From Methylobacterium sp. J-030 (GTDB lineage Bacteria > Pseudomonadota > Alphaproteobacteria > Rhizobiales > Beijerinckiaceae): a DNA stretch of 64,000 nucleotides. Positions 19,805-29,839 of this stretch are shown piece after piece. The position numbers were made by a program, and so were the translations under genes. The notes beneath the pieces were generated by a model. The model had not been told where the DNA came from. It searched no databases and was given only the letters and a program-made list of their open reading frames with translations. The number at the start of each line of letters is the position of its first letter. Position 1 is the first letter of the stretch. The stretch spans positions 62,001 to 126,000 of the forward strand of contig NZ_JAKSYM010000225.1 of NCBI RefSeq assembly GCF_022829545.1, given 5' to 3'.

Positions 19805-19997
19805 CGTGAAGTCCTCGGTGCCAGCGTGCCCCGGATCGCGCCGCCCTACAACGGTCGTGGCCCGGGGCCTGTGTTCCCGCATGGGGGATTCGGACGATCG
19901 GAGGCCGCTTTCCCGCACCATGCCGCAGAGCGATCCGCCGGTCGTCGTCGTCAGTCCGCGCCGACGCCGGGGACTGACCGATCGGCCTGAGCCGTCC

Positions 19998-20645
19998 TCA
20001 AGACTCCCCTGCGGCACGCCGGAGGGGCCACGCGGACCGGCCCTGCGGCGCGTCCGACACGACGAGCCTGAGGGCGGAGGGCGGCCCGCGCCGCGTCTCC
20101 GCCGCCCTGCCGGATGCTTGGCCACCGGCATCCTCTCCGGAGGCCCGATCGCCCCGCGCGCCCTCCTCGAAGGCCCGCAGGGCGGCCCGGCCGCGGCCGA
20201 GGCGGGACATCAGCGTCCCGATCGGGATGCCGAGCACGGCCGCCGCGTCGGCATAGGCCATGCCCTCCAGGGTCACGAGGTGCAGGGCGGCGCGCTGCTC
20301 CTCGGGCAGGGTGAGGAACGCCTTCCGGATCTGAGAGAGGCGGACCTGTCCCTCCTGGGCCGGGGGCGCCATGTCGTCGGCCATCCGCACCAGCGTGTCG
20401 GCATGGCGCGCCTCCACCTGCCGGCGGCGCTGCTCGTCGATGAAGGCGTTGTGCAGCACCGTCATCATCCAGGTGCGCAGATTGGTGTTCGGGCGGAGCG
20501 TGCCCTGCATCTCCAGGGCGCGCACCAGCGTGTCGTGCACGAGATCGTCGGCCCGCAGCGCATCGCGGGTGAGCGACCGGGCGTAGCGCCGCAGGGGCAC
20601 CAGCAGGTCGAGGAGGTCAGCGCGCTTGTGCTTGTCCGATGCCAT
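19998..20645 (-). CDS. ECF-type RNA polymerase sigma factor
   Basis: 215 residues. Region 2 (LVPLRRYARSLTRDALRADDLVHDTLVRAL..LRTWMMTVLHNAFIDEQRR) and region 4 (LTLPEEQRAALHLVTLEGMAYADAAAVLGIPIGTLMSRLGRGR) are both complete. The C-terminal 45 residues after region 4 are a Gly/Arg/Ala-rich extension not needed for promoter binding. It is upstream of the anti-sigma gene, as usual for ECF pairs, but with a 193-bp gap where most pairs overlap. Confidence 0.9.
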   Translation of the reverse strand: MASDKHKRADLLDLLVPLRRYARSLTRDALRADDLVHDTLVRALEMQGTLRPNTNLRTWMMTVLHNAFIDEQRRRQVEARHADTLVRMADDMAPPAQEGQVRLSQIRKAFLTLPEEQRAALHLVTLEGMAYADAAAVLGIPIGTLMSRLGRGRAALRAFEEGARGDRASGEDAGGQASGRAAETRRGPPSALRLVVSDAPQGRSAWPLRRAAGES

Positions 20646-20700
20646 GAAGCGTGAACGCGGCGGCCCGGCGCTTTAATCCCGCCCGCCGAGGCGGCGTTAT

Positions 20701-21255
20701 TCAGGTCTGGTCGAGGGTGGCGGCGATGCCGGAAATCACCCGCGGGTCGGTGGGCTCAACCTGCGTGGCGAAGGCGGCCGCGAGCGTGCCGTCGCGGGCG
20801 ATCAGGTACTTGTGGAAGTTCCAGCGCGGCGTCTCGGCCGGGCGCTCGGAGGCGGCCCAGCGATAGAACGGATGGGCCGCCGGCATCTTCACGTGCGTCT
20901 TGGCGGTGAGCGGGAAGGTGACGCCGTGATTCTTCCGGGCGGCCTCCGCGATGGCGGGCCCGTCGAGCGGCTCCTGGTTGCCGAAATCGGGCGACGGCAC
21001 GCCGAGCACCGTCAGGCCCCGGTCGCCGAAGCGGGTCCACAGGGTCTGAAGACCGGCGAGCTGCCCGGCATAGCCGCAGGCCGTGGCGGTGTTGACCACG
21101 AGGATCGGCTTGCCCGCATAGGCCGAGAGCGGCATCGGTCCGCCCTCCGGCGTCTCGAAGGCGAAGTCGGTGGCCCGCGCGGCCCCGGCGGCGCGGGCGC
21201 TTCCGGCCAGACCGGCGCCGATCAGGATCAGGGCCTCGCGGCGCAGCAGCGTCAT
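20701..21255 (-). CDS. Exported glutathione peroxidase family protein
   Basis: 184 residues. ATG 21255 is used because it opens directly into a signal-peptide-like N-terminus (LLRREALILIGAGLAGSARA). The thioredoxin-fold GPx signature is present: NTATACGYAGQ with the peroxidatic Cys, the Gln in FGNQEP and the Trp in RWNFHKYLI. It probably detoxifies hydroperoxides in the periplasm, using thioredoxin-like reductants like most bacterial Cys-GPx. It is 55 bp from the sigma gene on the same strand. Confidence 0.85.
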   Translation of the reverse strand: MTLLRREALILIGAGLAGSARAAGAARATDFAFETPEGGPMPLSAYAGKPILVVNTATACGYAGQLAGLQTLWTRFGDRGLTVLGVPSPDFGNQEPLDGPAIAEAARKNHGVTFPLTAKTHVKMPAAHPFYRWAASERPAETPRWNFHKYLIARDGTLAAAFATQVEPTDPRVISGIAATLDQT

Positions 21256-21381
21256 GACAGCGGCCTCGGTTCGCGCGGAGTGCGGGTTCGGCACCCCGGC
21301 CAAGCCAAAACGTGCCGTGCCCGCCCAGGTTTCGTGCGCCGACACGGCGGCTTCGTCGCAGGCCCGGCTCAGGGAATCGGC

Positions 21382-23073
21382 TCAGGCCGCCCGGACCGTG
21401 TCGAGGAAGCCGCGGACCTCCGCGTCGAGCCGCCGCGCCTGGATCGAAAGGTCCGAGGCCGAGCCGAGCACGTGCGCGGCGGCTTCCCCCGCCCCCTGTG
21501 CCGACCGGGCGACGCCCGCGATGTTGTGGGTCACCGCGCCGGTGCCGGTCGCCGCCTGCCCGACGTTCCGGACGATCTCCTGAGTCGCCGAGCCCTGCTG
21601 CTCGATCGCGGCGGCGATTCCATCGGCCAATCGGCTGATCTCGTTGATGCGGGCGACGACCGCGACGAGCGCTCCGGAGGCGTCTCCGGTGCAGGATCGG
21701 ATCTCCTCGATCTGGCGCGCCACCTCCTCGGTCGCCCTGGCGGTCTGGGCCGCCAGTTCCTTGACCTCTGTCGCCACCACGGCGAAGCCGCGGCCGGACT
21801 CGCCGGCACGCGCCGCCTCGATGGTCGCGTTGAGCGCCAGGAGGTTCGTCTGCGCCGCGATGCCCGAGATGAGACCCACGACGTCGCCGATCCGTGCCGC
21901 GCTCGCCTGCAGGCTCCGCATCAGGTCGGAGGATTTCCCGGCCTCCGTCACGGCCGCGTTGGCGACGTCGGTCGAAGCCTGCACCTGACGGCCGATCTCC
22001 CCGACCGTCGCGCCGAGTTCCTCGGCGGCGGCCGCCACCGTCCCGACATTCGCGGCCGCCTGCTCGGCCGCGCTGGCCACCGAGGTGGATTGGCTCGCCG
22101 TCTCGGCGGCGGCCGCGCTCATGGTCTCGGCGGTGGCTTGGAGTTCGGTCGCCGCGGCGCCGACGGCGCGCACCACACCCCCGACCGCCGCCTCGAAACT
22201 GTCGGCCATCGCGCGCATCGCGGCCTTGCGCTGCGCCTCGTGGGCCGCACGCGCCTGGGCGGCCTCATCCTCCAGGGCCTTCGCGCGGGCCAGTCCGTCC
22301 CGGAACACCTGCACGGCATCGGCCATGGCCCCGATCTCGTCGCCCCGGCCCACGCCGGGCACCGCGGCCGAGAGGTCGCCCGCGGCGAATTTGCCCATCG
22401 CCGCCGTTATGGCGCGGATCGGCTTGGCGATGCCGAGCTGGAGGAGCACCAACCCGATCAGGGCGATCACCGCCATCGTGCCGAGGCCGCCCAAACTGGC
22501 CAGGCGCGACGCCGCGATGGCGTCCGCGGAGGCGGCGGCGCGCGCCTGCATCAAGGCCCGCTCGGTCTGCGCGATCTCCGCCGTCTGCGCGCGGACGATG
22601 TCCATCAACGCCTTGCCCGTCCCCGCGCCCGCCATACGGCGGGCCTCGTCCCGGGTCGCGGCATCGCTCATGAGCGCGATCTCCCTGTCAGCGATCTCAC
22701 GGCTCCACCGTTCGGCCGCGCTCCTCAGGGCGGCGAGGCGCGCCTGTTGCACCGGATTGTCCGCGGTCAGGCGCTGGACCGCCGCCAACGCGGTCGAGAA
22801 AGTCTGTCGACCCGCCGTCTCGGGCTCGAGGAAGTGCGGATCACCGGAGATCAGGTAGCCGCGCAGCCCGGTCTCGCGGTCGATCATCGCGGCGCTCATA
22901 CGCTCGACCTCGGCCAGCAACGCCTGCGTGTGCAGGTTCCATTCCTCGGCCTCCCGGATCCGGTCGATGTTGGCGATCGAGACAGCGGAGACGACCAGCA
23001 TGACAGCGAGCAATGCACTCATGACGAGCGCGATCTTGATGCTGATCCTCATCTTTACCAAACGAAACGGCAT
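21382..23073 (-). CDS. Methyl-accepting chemotaxis protein with CHASE3 sensor domain
   Basis: 563-residue transmembrane chemoreceptor. ATG 23073 is chosen because GGAGGG (23086-23081) lies 7 nt before it; several earlier Met codons lack such a site. TM1 ([19 protein letters not shown]) is followed by a CHASE3 domain ([22 protein letters not shown]). TM2 ([19 protein letters not shown]), HAMP, and the signalling hairpin with [25 protein letters not shown] come next (quoted in parts: [18 protein letters not shown]). No che operon is nearby, so it is an orphan receptor. Confidence 0.95.
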   Translation of the reverse strand: MPFRLVKMRISIKIALVMSALLAVMLVVSAVSIANIDRIREAEEWNLHTQALLAEVERMSAAMIDRETGLRGYLISGDPHFLEPETAGRQTFSTALAAVQRLTADNPVQQARLAALRSAAERWSREIADREIALMSDAATRDEARRMAGAGTGKALMDIVRAQTAEIAQTERALMQARAAASADAIAASRLASLGGLGTMAVIALIGLVLLQLGIAKPIRAITAAMGKFAAGDLSAAVPGVGRGDEIGAMADAVQVFRDGLARAKALEDEAAQARAAHEAQRKAAMRAMADSFEAAVGGVVRAVGAAATELQATAETMSAAAAETASQSTSVASAAEQAAANVGTVAAAAEELGATVGEIGRQVQASTDVANAAVTEAGKSSDLMRSLQASAARIGDVVGLISGIAAQTNLLALNATIEAARAGESGRGFAVVATEVKELAAQTARATEEVARQIEEIRSCTGDASGALVAVVARINEISRLADGIAAAIEQQGSATQEIVRNVGQAATGTGAVTHNIAGVARSAQGAGEAAAHVLGSASDLSIQARRLDAEVRGFLDTVRAA

Positions 23074-23314
23074 GACACGTCCCTCCGGCACGGATCCCAT
23101 CGAGTCTATCGATCTTGAATCCGGATCGAGACTCATAGAGTCCGCACATGAAGGTCTTATAATTGACATTGAACTTCACATTGGCCGCCCCCTGCGCGCG
23201 GCCCGGGTCGTGAATCTTTTTCTCCACGCCGTCGTATTTACTTTCAGTTGTGAGTCGCGATCGGTACGATGACTCGATACCCGATCGCCGCGGCGCGGGC
23301 TTCGGATCGGCCGC

Positions 23315-24442
23315 TCACTGATACGCCTGCTGCAAGTCGATCGTGCAATCCCGGCCGATCGCGTCATAGTTCTCGGCGAGCCAGGACTGCGCCGCGGCGC
23401 GGCCCTTGTCGCGCAGGCGCTTGAACACGGTCCAGCGCGCGTCGAGCTTGGAGGCGGCGTTATACGCCTCCAGGGCGTCGGTGCCGTCGATCCGGTGCAC
23501 CAGCACGCGCCGGTACTGCCCCTGGCCGAGGGTTCCCTCCTCGATCAGCCCGTCCAGGAAATCGATGGCGCGCAGTTCCCGCATCAGGTTGGCGTTGAAG
23601 GTGATCTCGTTGAGGCGATCACGGATCTCGCTCTCCGTGCGCGGGGTCTCGCGCCGCTCCACCGGGTTGATCTGCACGAGCAGGATGTCCCGGGTCTGGG
23701 CGCCCCGGTGCAGCGGATAGAGCGGCGGATTGCCGAGATAGCCGCCGTCCCAATAGGGCACGCCGTCGATCTCCACCGCCTGGAACACCGTGGGCAGGCA
23801 GGCCGAGGCCATCAGGTGATCGACGGTCAGGCGCTCGCGCTCGAACACCGCGAGCTTGCCGGTCCAGACATTGGTGGCGGAGACGTACAGGCCCGCGGTC
23901 TCGGCCTCGCGCAGGCGCTCGAAATCGACCTGTTCGGCGAGCGCCCTGCGCAGCGGGTTGATGTTGAGCGGGTTCGACACGTAGGGGCTCGGCGACAGCA
24001 TCTTGGCCCAGAACTCGGCCACCGGATTGCCCTTCCACAGGCTGAACAGGCCGCTGACGACGTGGCGCTGGGCGGGCCCGAGATCGCCGTCGAGGCTGAC
24101 CTCGCGCCAGAAGCGCTCCAGGCCCTCCCGGGCCCCGTCCGGGCCGCCCTTGAGCCAGCCGTCCACCAGGACGACGGCGTTCATCGCCCCCGCGCTCGCG
24201 CCGGTCACCGCCTCGAAGCCGAGCCGCCCGTCCTCGATCAGGGCGTCGAGCACGCCCCAGGTGAAGGCGCCGTGCGCGCCGCCGCCCTGAAGTGCGAGGG
24301 CGACCGGCTTCTCGGCCCGGGGCCCCGCGAGCATGTGGTTCGGCGTGGAGGCCGGCTGGGCGTCGATCGCGTCGGAGACGGGGGTCTCCGGTACCGCGGT
24401 GACGGGATTGTGCGGCTCGGTGCCGCCGAAGTGCTCGCTCAT
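23315..24442 (-). CDS. Patatin-like phospholipase family protein
   Basis: 375-residue Ser-Asp dyad hydrolase. The oxyanion loop is GGGAHGAFTWG, the nucleophile is in GASAGAM (around residue 82) and the Asp in YWDGGYLGNPPLYPL. The C-terminal third matches the DUF3734 extension often found with bacterial patatins. ATG 24442 follows CAGGAGG. An imperfect palindrome resembling PhaR (polyhydroxybutyrate regulator) sites lies 34 bp upstream, which suggests a role with storage granules. This is inference; a phospholipase role is equally open. Confidence 0.88.
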   Translation of the reverse strand: MSEHFGGTEPHNPVTAVPETPVSDAIDAQPASTPNHMLAGPRAEKPVALALQGGGAHGAFTWGVLDALIEDGRLGFEAVTGASAGAMNAVVLVDGWLKGGPDGAREGLERFWREVSLDGDLGPAQRHVVSGLFSLWKGNPVAEFWAKMLSPSPYVSNPLNINPLRRALAEQVDFERLREAETAGLYVSATNVWTGKLAVFERERLTVDHLMASACLPTVFQAVEIDGVPYWDGGYLGNPPLYPLHRGAQTRDILLVQINPVERRETPRTESEIRDRLNEITFNANLMRELRAIDFLDGLIEEGTLGQGQYRRVLVHRIDGTDALEAYNAASKLDARWTVFKRLRDKGRAAAQSWLAENYDAIGRDCTIDLQQAYQ

Positions 24443-24803
24443 CTCGGCCTCCTGTGTCGAGGCGACAAGATGGGCATGTTGCGGTGCAGCATCAACTGCA
24501 CGGCAGGGTTGTTGCGTCCCACCGCATGGCGCGCTGAACCGAGCGGAGCGGATCGGCAACAGCGACGCACGAAAACCCGACATGCCGCACGCCAAACTCG
24601 ACATCCGCATCCGGATACGACATGACAGCCGCGATGCTGCCCTGCGCGACGCTGCCCTGCGCGGCGCCCGCTTGACGCGGCGCCGGGTCGTCCGCAGCTA
24701 ACCCGCGGCAGACCCGAAGTTCCGGCGAGGCGTGTCCCCGGGACAGGCCCGGCAGCCCCGGTGGGCGCCGGCGCCTCGCGAGGCGCGCACGCGAAGGTCC
24801 ACG
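24443..24803. other. 361-bp divergent region between the patatin gene and ispG
   Basis: Besides the palindrome at 24476-24492 it holds a two-copy 15-bp tandem repeat (GCGATGCTGCCCTGC, GCGACGCTGCCCTGC; 24631-24660). No convincing promoter hexamers or RNA gene were identified. Confidence 0.4.
24476..24492. promoter_or_regulatory. PhaR-like palindrome upstream of the patatin gene
   Basis: ATGTTGCGGTGCAGCAT is a 17-bp imperfect palindrome (6 of 8 pairs). It resembles the TGC-rich sites bound by PhaR, the repressor of phasin and polyhydroxybutyrate genes in alphaproteobacteria. Its position, 34 bp before the ATG, fits a repressor site. Confidence 0.4.
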
Positions 24804-26138
24804 ATGGAAGTCATGGAAGCCACCACCCGCTCCGAGATCCCCGCCGCCGAGAACCCCCTGGCCGCGGGCGGCCCGGAGATCGCAGGCCCCGCACCGCGCC
24901 ACCGCACGGTCGGCGTCATGGTTGGCGAGGGTGAAGGCGCCGTCATGGTCGGCGGCGGCGCGCCGATCGTCGTCCAGTCGATGACCAACACCGACACCGC
25001 CGACATCGACGGGACGGTGGCGCAGGTGGCCCAGCTCGCCCGCGTTGGCTCGGAGCTGGTGCGCATCACCGTCGACCGGGACGAGGCGGCCGCCGCGGTG
25101 CCGAAGATCCGCGAGCGCCTGGACCGGATCGGCGTCCACGTGCCGCTGGTCGGCGACTTCCACTATATCGGCCACAAGCTCCTCGCCGACCATCCGGCCT
25201 GCGCCGAGGCACTGGCCAAGTACCGGATCAACCCCGGCAACGTCGGCTTCAAGGACAAGAAGGACACGCAGTTCTCGGCGATCATCGAGCAGGCGATCAA
25301 GCACGACAAGACCGTGCGGATCGGCGCCAACTGGGGCTCGCTCGACGGCGAGTTGCTTACCCACCTGATGGACGAGAACGCCAAGTTGCCCCGGCCGATC
25401 GATGCCCGCGCGGTGATGCGCGAGGCGATGGTCCGCTCGGCGATCAGTTCGGCCGACCGCGCGGTGGAGCTCGGCCTGCCACAGAACAAGATCATCCTCT
25501 CGGCCAAAGTCTCGGCGGTGCAGGATCTGATCGCGGTCTACCGCGAGGTGGCGCGCCGCTCGGACTACGCGATCCATCTCGGCCTCACCGAGGCCGGCAT
25601 GGGCTCGAAGGGTCTGGTCGCCGCCTCGGCCGCCATCGGCGTGCTCCTCCAGGAGGGGATCGGCGACACGATCCGCTACTCGCTGACGCCCGAGCCGGGC
25701 GGTGACCGGAGCGTGGAGGTGAAGGCCAGCCAGGAACTCCTGCAGACCATGGGGTTCCGGACCTTCGTGCCGATGGTCGCGGCCTGCCCGGGCTGCGGCC
25801 GCACGACCTCGACCACGTTCCAGGAGCTCGCCCGCGACATCCAGAACTGGATCGTCACCTCCATGCCGGAGTGGAAGAAGACCTATCCGGGCGTCGAGGG
25901 GCTGAACGTCGCCGTGATGGGCTGCATCGTGAACGGCCCGGGCGAATCGAAGCACGCCGATATCGGCATCTCGCTGCCCGGCACCGGCGAGACCCCGACC
26001 GCCCCGGTCTTCATCGACGGCAAGAAGGCGATGACGTTGCGCGGCGCGACGCTCGCCAAGGACTTCGAGGGCATCGTGATCGACTACATCCAGCGCCGCT
26101 TCGGCCAGGGCGGCGGGACGCGCACCGCGGCGGAGTGA
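24804..26138 (+). CDS. ispG: 4-hydroxy-3-methylbut-2-enyl diphosphate synthase (flavodoxin/ferredoxin)
   Basis: Iron-sulfur enzyme of the MEP isoprenoid pathway converting MEcPP to HMBPP. It is 444 residues from ATG 24804, preceded by GAAGG. The N-terminal 35 residues are not conserved; the TIM barrel begins at [16 protein letters not shown]. The [4Fe-4S] ligands are in CPGCGRTTS and [10 protein letters not shown], with the conserved Glu nearby. It is a single gene between the patatin gene and kup. Confidence 0.97.
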   Translation: MEVMEATTRSEIPAAENPLAAGGPEIAGPAPRHRTVGVMVGEGEGAVMVGGGAPIVVQSMTNTDTADIDGTVAQVAQLARVGSELVRITVDRDEAAAAVPKIRERLDRIGVHVPLVGDFHYIGHKLLADHPACAEALAKYRINPGNVGFKDKKDTQFSAIIEQAIKHDKTVRIGANWGSLDGELLTHLMDENAKLPRPIDARAVMREAMVRSAISSADRAVELGLPQNKIILSAKVSAVQDLIAVYREVARRSDYAIHLGLTEAGMGSKGLVAASAAIGVLLQEGIGDTIRYSLTPEPGGDRSVEVKASQELLQTMGFRTFVPMVAACPGCGRTTSTTFQELARDIQNWIVTSMPEWKKTYPGVEGLNVAVMGCIVNGPGESKHADIGISLPGTGETPTAPVFIDGKKAMTLRGATLAKDFEGIVIDYIQRRFGQGGGTRTAAE

Positions 26139-26147
26139 GGCGCGAGG

Positions 26148-26179
26148 CTCCCCCTCCCCCGCAGAGGGAAGAGGGAGAG
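26148..26179. repeat. Palindromic repeat, family B copy 1
   Basis: CTCCCCCTCCCCCGCAGAGG followed by GAAGAGGGAGAG, a degenerate copy of the CCCTCCCCCGCAGAGGGG-type palindrome also found at 39681-39862 and 48917-48948. It lies 10 bp after the ispG stop and may serve as its terminator. Confidence 0.5.
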
Positions 26180-26422
26180 CTCGCGTCTCGTAATCCGCGT
26201 CAATCAACCTCCCCAAGCCGAGACCCAGCCCCCCGGTCTTCGCATCTGCACACGGTTTCCGCCCGCCCGCGACCGTGATAGCAACGCGGCACGATCCCGT
26301 GAGTGGTCGGCCGGGTGGCCGGCCCGCGCGGTTCGGCGGAGTGTTCGCGTTTTCTGCCCGGCCCGATTGGCCCCTGAGCCGAACCGCGAAGCGCCGGCCA
26401 CGCCCGAGCTTCCGACATCCGC

Positions 26423-28432
26423 ATGAGCCACACCTTCGCACCCGGCGTAGCCGCCCAGCCCGCGCCCGCAGCGTCCGACACCGCGCGCGAAGCCGCCCCG
26501 GTGGCCGAGGGTGAGGGCCCCGTCCAGGGGCCGGCGACCTCCGGCACCCTCGATTCCCCCGAGAAGGCCGAGACCCGGCACGGGCACGCGGGCTTCTGGA
26601 CGCTGCTCGTCGGCTCCGTCGGCGTCGTCTACGGCGATATCGGCACCAGCCCGCTCTACGCGTTCCGCGAGGCCCTGGTCCCGGCCCGGACCGACGGCAT
26701 CCTGCTGCCCGAGGAGGTGATCGGCACCGTCTCCCTGATCCTCTGGGCGCTCTTCATGATCGTGACGATCAAGTACGTCGCGATCCTGCTGCGCATGGAC
26801 AACAACGGTGAGGGCGGCATCCTTTCGCTGATGGCGCTCGCCCGGAAGGCGCTGGGCGGGTCCCGCATCGTGTTCATGCTGGGGCTGCTCGGCGCCTCGC
26901 TGTTCTACGGCGACGCGGTGATCACGCCTGCGATCTCGGTGCTGTCGGCGGTGGAGGGCCTGAAGCTCGTCACCCCCGCCTTCGACGATTACGTCCTGCC
27001 GATCACCGTGGTGATCATCGTGGCCCTGTTCCTCGTGCAGAACCGGGGTACCGGAAAGGTCGCGGCCTTCTTCGGCCCGGTGACCGTCGTGTGGTTCGTC
27101 GCGATGGCGCTGGCGGCGGTGCCGCACATCGCCCTGCACCCGGAGGTGTTCCGGGCGGTCAATCCCTGGCACGCGGTGGTCTACCTCCTCGGCCACGGCA
27201 CCGGGGCGCTCGTGGCGCTGGGCGCCGTGTTCCTGGCGGTGACCGGGGCCGAGGCCCTGTTCGCCGATCTCGGGCATTTCGGCCGCAAGCCGATCCAGGT
27301 GGCGTGGATCGGCCTCGTCTTCCCGGCCCTCGCCCTCAACTATCTCGGACAGGCCGCGCTGGTGCTGGAGAAGCCCGATACGGCCGATCCGTTCTTCCAG
27401 CTCGTGCCCGCCTGGGGCCTGCTGCCGATGGTGCTGCTCGCCACGATCGCCACCGTGGTGGCGAGCCAGGCGGTGATCACCGGCGCCTTCTCGCTGTCGC
27501 GGCAGGCGATCCAGCTCGGGCTGCTGCCGCGGCTGGAGATCCGCCACACCTCCGAATCGCATGCCGGCCAGATCTACCTGCCGCAGATCAATTCGCTCCT
27601 GATGATCGGCGTCGTGCTGCTGGCGGTGCTGTTCAAGACCTCCTCGTCCCTCGCCTCGGCCTACGGCATCGCGGTGACCGGGACGATGCTGCTCACCGCC
27701 TCGCTGACCTTCCTGGTGATGTGGCGGATGTGGAAGTGGTCGCCGGTGGCGGCGGCGGCCGTGATGCTGCCCTTCATCGTGCTCGAGTTCCTGTTCCTGC
27801 TGTCCAACCTGATCAAGGTGGTGGAGGGGGGCTACGTGCCGCTGCTGCTCGCCGGCGCCCTCGTCATCGTGATGTGGACCTGGGTGCGCGGGGTCACGAT
27901 CCTGTTCAACAAGACCCGCAAGACCGACGTGCCCCTCGTGGAGCTGGTCGGCATGCTGGAGAAGAGCCCGCCCCACCATGTCCGCGGCACCGCGGTGTTC
28001 CTGACGAGCGACCCCGAGATCGCGCCGGCCGCGCTCCTGCACAACCTCAAGCACAACAAGGTGCTGCACGAGAAGAACGTGATCCTCACCGTCGAGACGG
28101 TGGACACGCCCCGCTCCAACGAGGCCGACAAGGTGCGGATCGAGCCGGTGGGCCCGCATTTCTACAAGGTCGTGATGAAGTTCGGCTACATGGAGACGCC
28201 GAACATTCCGAAGACCCTGGTGCTGCTGCGCCGCCAGGGCTTCAAGTTCGACATCATGGCGACGTCGTTCTTCCTGTCCCGCCGCTCGATTCGGCCGGCC
28301 GCGCATTCCGGCATGCCGCTCTGGCAGGATCGGATTTTTATAACGCTGGCCAAGAACGCCAACGATGCCACGGACTTCTTCCAGATTCCCACGGGACGGG
28401 TGGTGGAGGTGGGCACGCAGGTGACGGTGTGA
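26423..28432 (+). CDS. kup: Kup-type potassium uptake permease
   Basis: 669-residue inner-membrane K+/H+ symporter of the KUP/HAK family. After a 50-residue hydrophilic N-terminus come about 12 membrane helices beginning at [22 protein letters not shown], the family's signature. The cytosolic C-terminal domain (after [12 protein letters not shown]) ends with [12 protein letters not shown]. Length is slightly above the usual 620-640 because of the N-terminal extension. It has no regulatory neighbour; it is followed after 13 bp by an accessory gene. Confidence 0.96.
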   Translation: MSHTFAPGVAAQPAPAASDTAREAAPVAEGEGPVQGPATSGTLDSPEKAETRHGHAGFWTLLVGSVGVVYGDIGTSPLYAFREALVPARTDGILLPEEVIGTVSLILWALFMIVTIKYVAILLRMDNNGEGGILSLMALARKALGGSRIVFMLGLLGASLFYGDAVITPAISVLSAVEGLKLVTPAFDDYVLPITVVIIVALFLVQNRGTGKVAAFFGPVTVVWFVAMALAAVPHIALHPEVFRAVNPWHAVVYLLGHGTGALVALGAVFLAVTGAEALFADLGHFGRKPIQVAWIGLVFPALALNYLGQAALVLEKPDTADPFFQLVPAWGLLPMVLLATIATVVASQAVITGAFSLSRQAIQLGLLPRLEIRHTSESHAGQIYLPQINSLLMIGVVLLAVLFKTSSSLASAYGIAVTGTMLLTASLTFLVMWRMWKWSPVAAAAVMLPFIVLEFLFLLSNLIKVVEGGYVPLLLAGALVIVMWTWVRGVTILFNKTRKTDVPLVELVGMLEKSPPHHVRGTAVFLTSDPEIAPAALLHNLKHNKVLHEKNVILTVETVDTPRSNEADKVRIEPVGPHFYKVVMKFGYMETPNIPKTLVLLRRQGFKFDIMATSFFLSRRSIRPAAHSGMPLWQDRIFITLAKNANDATDFFQIPTGRVVEVGTQVTV

Positions 28433-28445
28433 GGCGTGCGCCGCC

Positions 28446-28781
28446 ATGGTTATCGGCACGCGCATCCTGACGATCCGGAGTCCAGACGGCGACATCGCCG
28501 TTCCGGTCCGGCTCTGCGCGCCGGAGTACGACGACGGCCACTGGATCTGCCGCTACACGATCGGTTGGCCCGGACAGCCGCGGGACAGCTTCGGAGCGGG
28601 CGTCGATGCGTTGCAGGCGCTCCATTTGACGATGCAGAAGATTGGCATCGACCTCTATGTCAGCGAAGCCCATAAGGCCGGCATCCTGATGTGGGACAAG
28701 CCCGGCGATGGATACGGCTTTCCGATCCCGAAGAACGGCCGCGATTTCCTGATCGGCATGGACAAGGTCTTCGAAGGGTGA
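28446..28781 (+). CDS. Conserved hypothetical protein (DUF6968-like)
   Basis: 111 residues without signal peptide or membrane segment. Features are a beta-rich start (IGTRILTIRSPDGDIAVPV), W-I-C-R-Y-T-I-G-W-P-G-Q and ALQLTM-like helices (DALQALHLTMQKIGIDL), which resemble a small family of unknown function found across Hyphomicrobiales. Codon use is less extreme in GC3 than in kup, as in the VapBC genes that follow, consistent with an acquired islet. No function can be proposed. Confidence 0.65.
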   Translation: MVIGTRILTIRSPDGDIAVPVRLCAPEYDDGHWICRYTIGWPGQPRDSFGAGVDALQALHLTMQKIGIDLYVSEAHKAGILMWDKPGDGYGFPIPKNGRDFLIGMDKVFEG

Positions 28782-28811
28782 GGCAAGTGACGGTGTAGCG
28801 CGCTCCGCTGG

Positions 28812-28839
28812 TGTAGATCCGTGCGACTGGTTATCTACA
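28812..28839. promoter_or_regulatory. Inverted repeat upstream of vapB, probable operator
   Basis: TGTAGAT (28812-28818) and ATCTACA (28833-28839) are perfect complements, 21 bp centre to centre (two helical turns), ending 20 bp before the vapB start. This is the expected geometry for a dimer-of-dimers antitoxin operator. Confidence 0.5.
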
Positions 28840-28859
28840 TCAGATCAAGGCGAACCCGC

Positions 28860-29105
28860 ATGCCGATCAACGTCAACAATCCCGAAGCCGATGCGCTGAC
28901 GCGTCGGTTCGCAGCCATGGCGGGCGTCGGCATCACCGAGGCGATCGTCATCGCCATGCGAGAGGCGATCGAGCACAGGCACCGGGTAGAGACGCCGCGG
29001 GAGACCGCGGCCCGGTTGCGCGCGCAGCATGGGATCACGCTCGGCGACACCGCCCGGGAGCCTCTGCCGCGGGAGGTCTACGACGCGATGTGGGAAAGCC
29101 GCTGA
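28860..29105 (+). CDS. vapB: VapB-type antitoxin
   Basis: 81 residues starting at ATG 28860. The N-terminus (INVNNPEADALTRRFAAMAGVGITEAIVIAMREAIEH) is a ribbon-helix-helix of the PSK/Rv0623 antitoxin type. The C-terminus (PLPREVYDAMWE) is the toxin-binding tail. The stop overlaps the toxin start in TGATG. It binds DNA and neutralises the PIN toxin next door; an inverted repeat upstream is the likely operator. Confidence 0.88.
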   Translation: MPINVNNPEADALTRRFAAMAGVGITEAIVIAMREAIEHRHRVETPRETAARLRAQHGITLGDTAREPLPREVYDAMWESR

Positions 29106-29509
29106 TGTTCGTGGATGCCTCCGCGATCGTCGCCCTGCTGGCGGACGAGCCGGAGGCCGACCGGATCTCCGCAGCGCTCGCCTCGGCCAGCCATTGCAGA
29201 ACCTCACCCGTTGCGGTTCTCGAAACCGTGCTGGCGCTCGCGCGGCCCGACAAGTTCGACATGACGGTCGAGGCGGTCGGTCCAATCGTCCTCGAATTTC
29301 TAGATGCCAGGGGCATCGAGATCTGCGATCTCCCGCCGGCCAGCGAGACGACGGCGCTCGCCCTGTCGGCCGCGCATCGATACCGGGCCGGCCGCCACGG
29401 ACTCAATCTCGGCGATTGCCTCCACGACGCGGCGGTGCGGTTCTTCTGCATGCCGATCCTCGCCACAGCCGACGAATTTCGCAGGACGGATCTGGAGACC
29501 GTCCCGTAG
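29105..29509 (+). CDS. vapC: VapC-type PIN-domain ribonuclease toxin
   Basis: 134 residues, ATG 29105 coupled to vapB. The PIN acidic residues are visible: Asp in FVDASAIVALL, Glu in VAVLETVLAL, Asp in LNLGDCLHDA and Asp in ILATADEFRRTDL. Activity would be cleavage of tRNA or rRNA, by family. Complete and apparently functional, unlike the YefM/YoeB module elsewhere in the window. Confidence 0.92.
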   Translation: MFVDASAIVALLADEPEADRISAALASASHCRTSPVAVLETVLALARPDKFDMTVEAVGPIVLEFLDARGIEICDLPPASETTALALSAAHRYRAGRHGLNLGDCLHDAAVRFFCMPILATADEFRRTDLETVP

Positions 29510-29839
29510 AGACATCGATTCTCAAGAGCGGTCTTCAGCACAGTGGGCGGACAACGATGGTGCTCAGCCTCGATGTGGCGACCGCCGCCCCGTGATCCGA
29601 CTATGTGCGTCACCGCACGTGGCATACCCGGAACGCAACCATGGCAGGATGACCAGCCGGATCCCTGCGTTGCGCAGGGCCCGAGGCCTGCTTTAGAATA
29701 CTTATCATTCTGAGCTTGAGCGTTGGTCCGGTCGCGACACGACACCGGCGGACGTGAGCCGGCACAGCCGGCATCGGCTTCAAGGCCCGGCTCGGACCCG
29801 ACTGAACGCCGCTCCGGCGCCGCCAGACAGGACGCAACG
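29510..29839. other. 330-bp region between vapC and iorA
   Basis: Holds a perfect 7-bp hairpin CCCTGCG-TTG-CGCAGGG (29663-29679), perhaps a terminator for the toxin operon although no T-run follows. It also has an inverted repeat AGAAT-N7-ATTCT (29695-29711) of unknown role. No gene is supported. Confidence 0.4.

Noticed and set aside
19850..19877. EcfG-like promoter (GGAAC..CGTT on the minus strand) before the anti-sigma gene
   Set aside because: The spacing is 19 nt, where 16-17 is required.
24600..24700. Short peptide or repeat gene from the 15-bp tandem repeat upstream of ispG
   Set aside because: Only two copies, no ribosome-binding site, and the frame runs into ordinary spacer.
29695..29711. 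Iron-responsive Irr/ICE-type box before iorA
   Set aside because: The half-sites AGAAT and ATTCT are 7 nt apart and lack the compact TTTAGAA-N3-TTCTAAA form.
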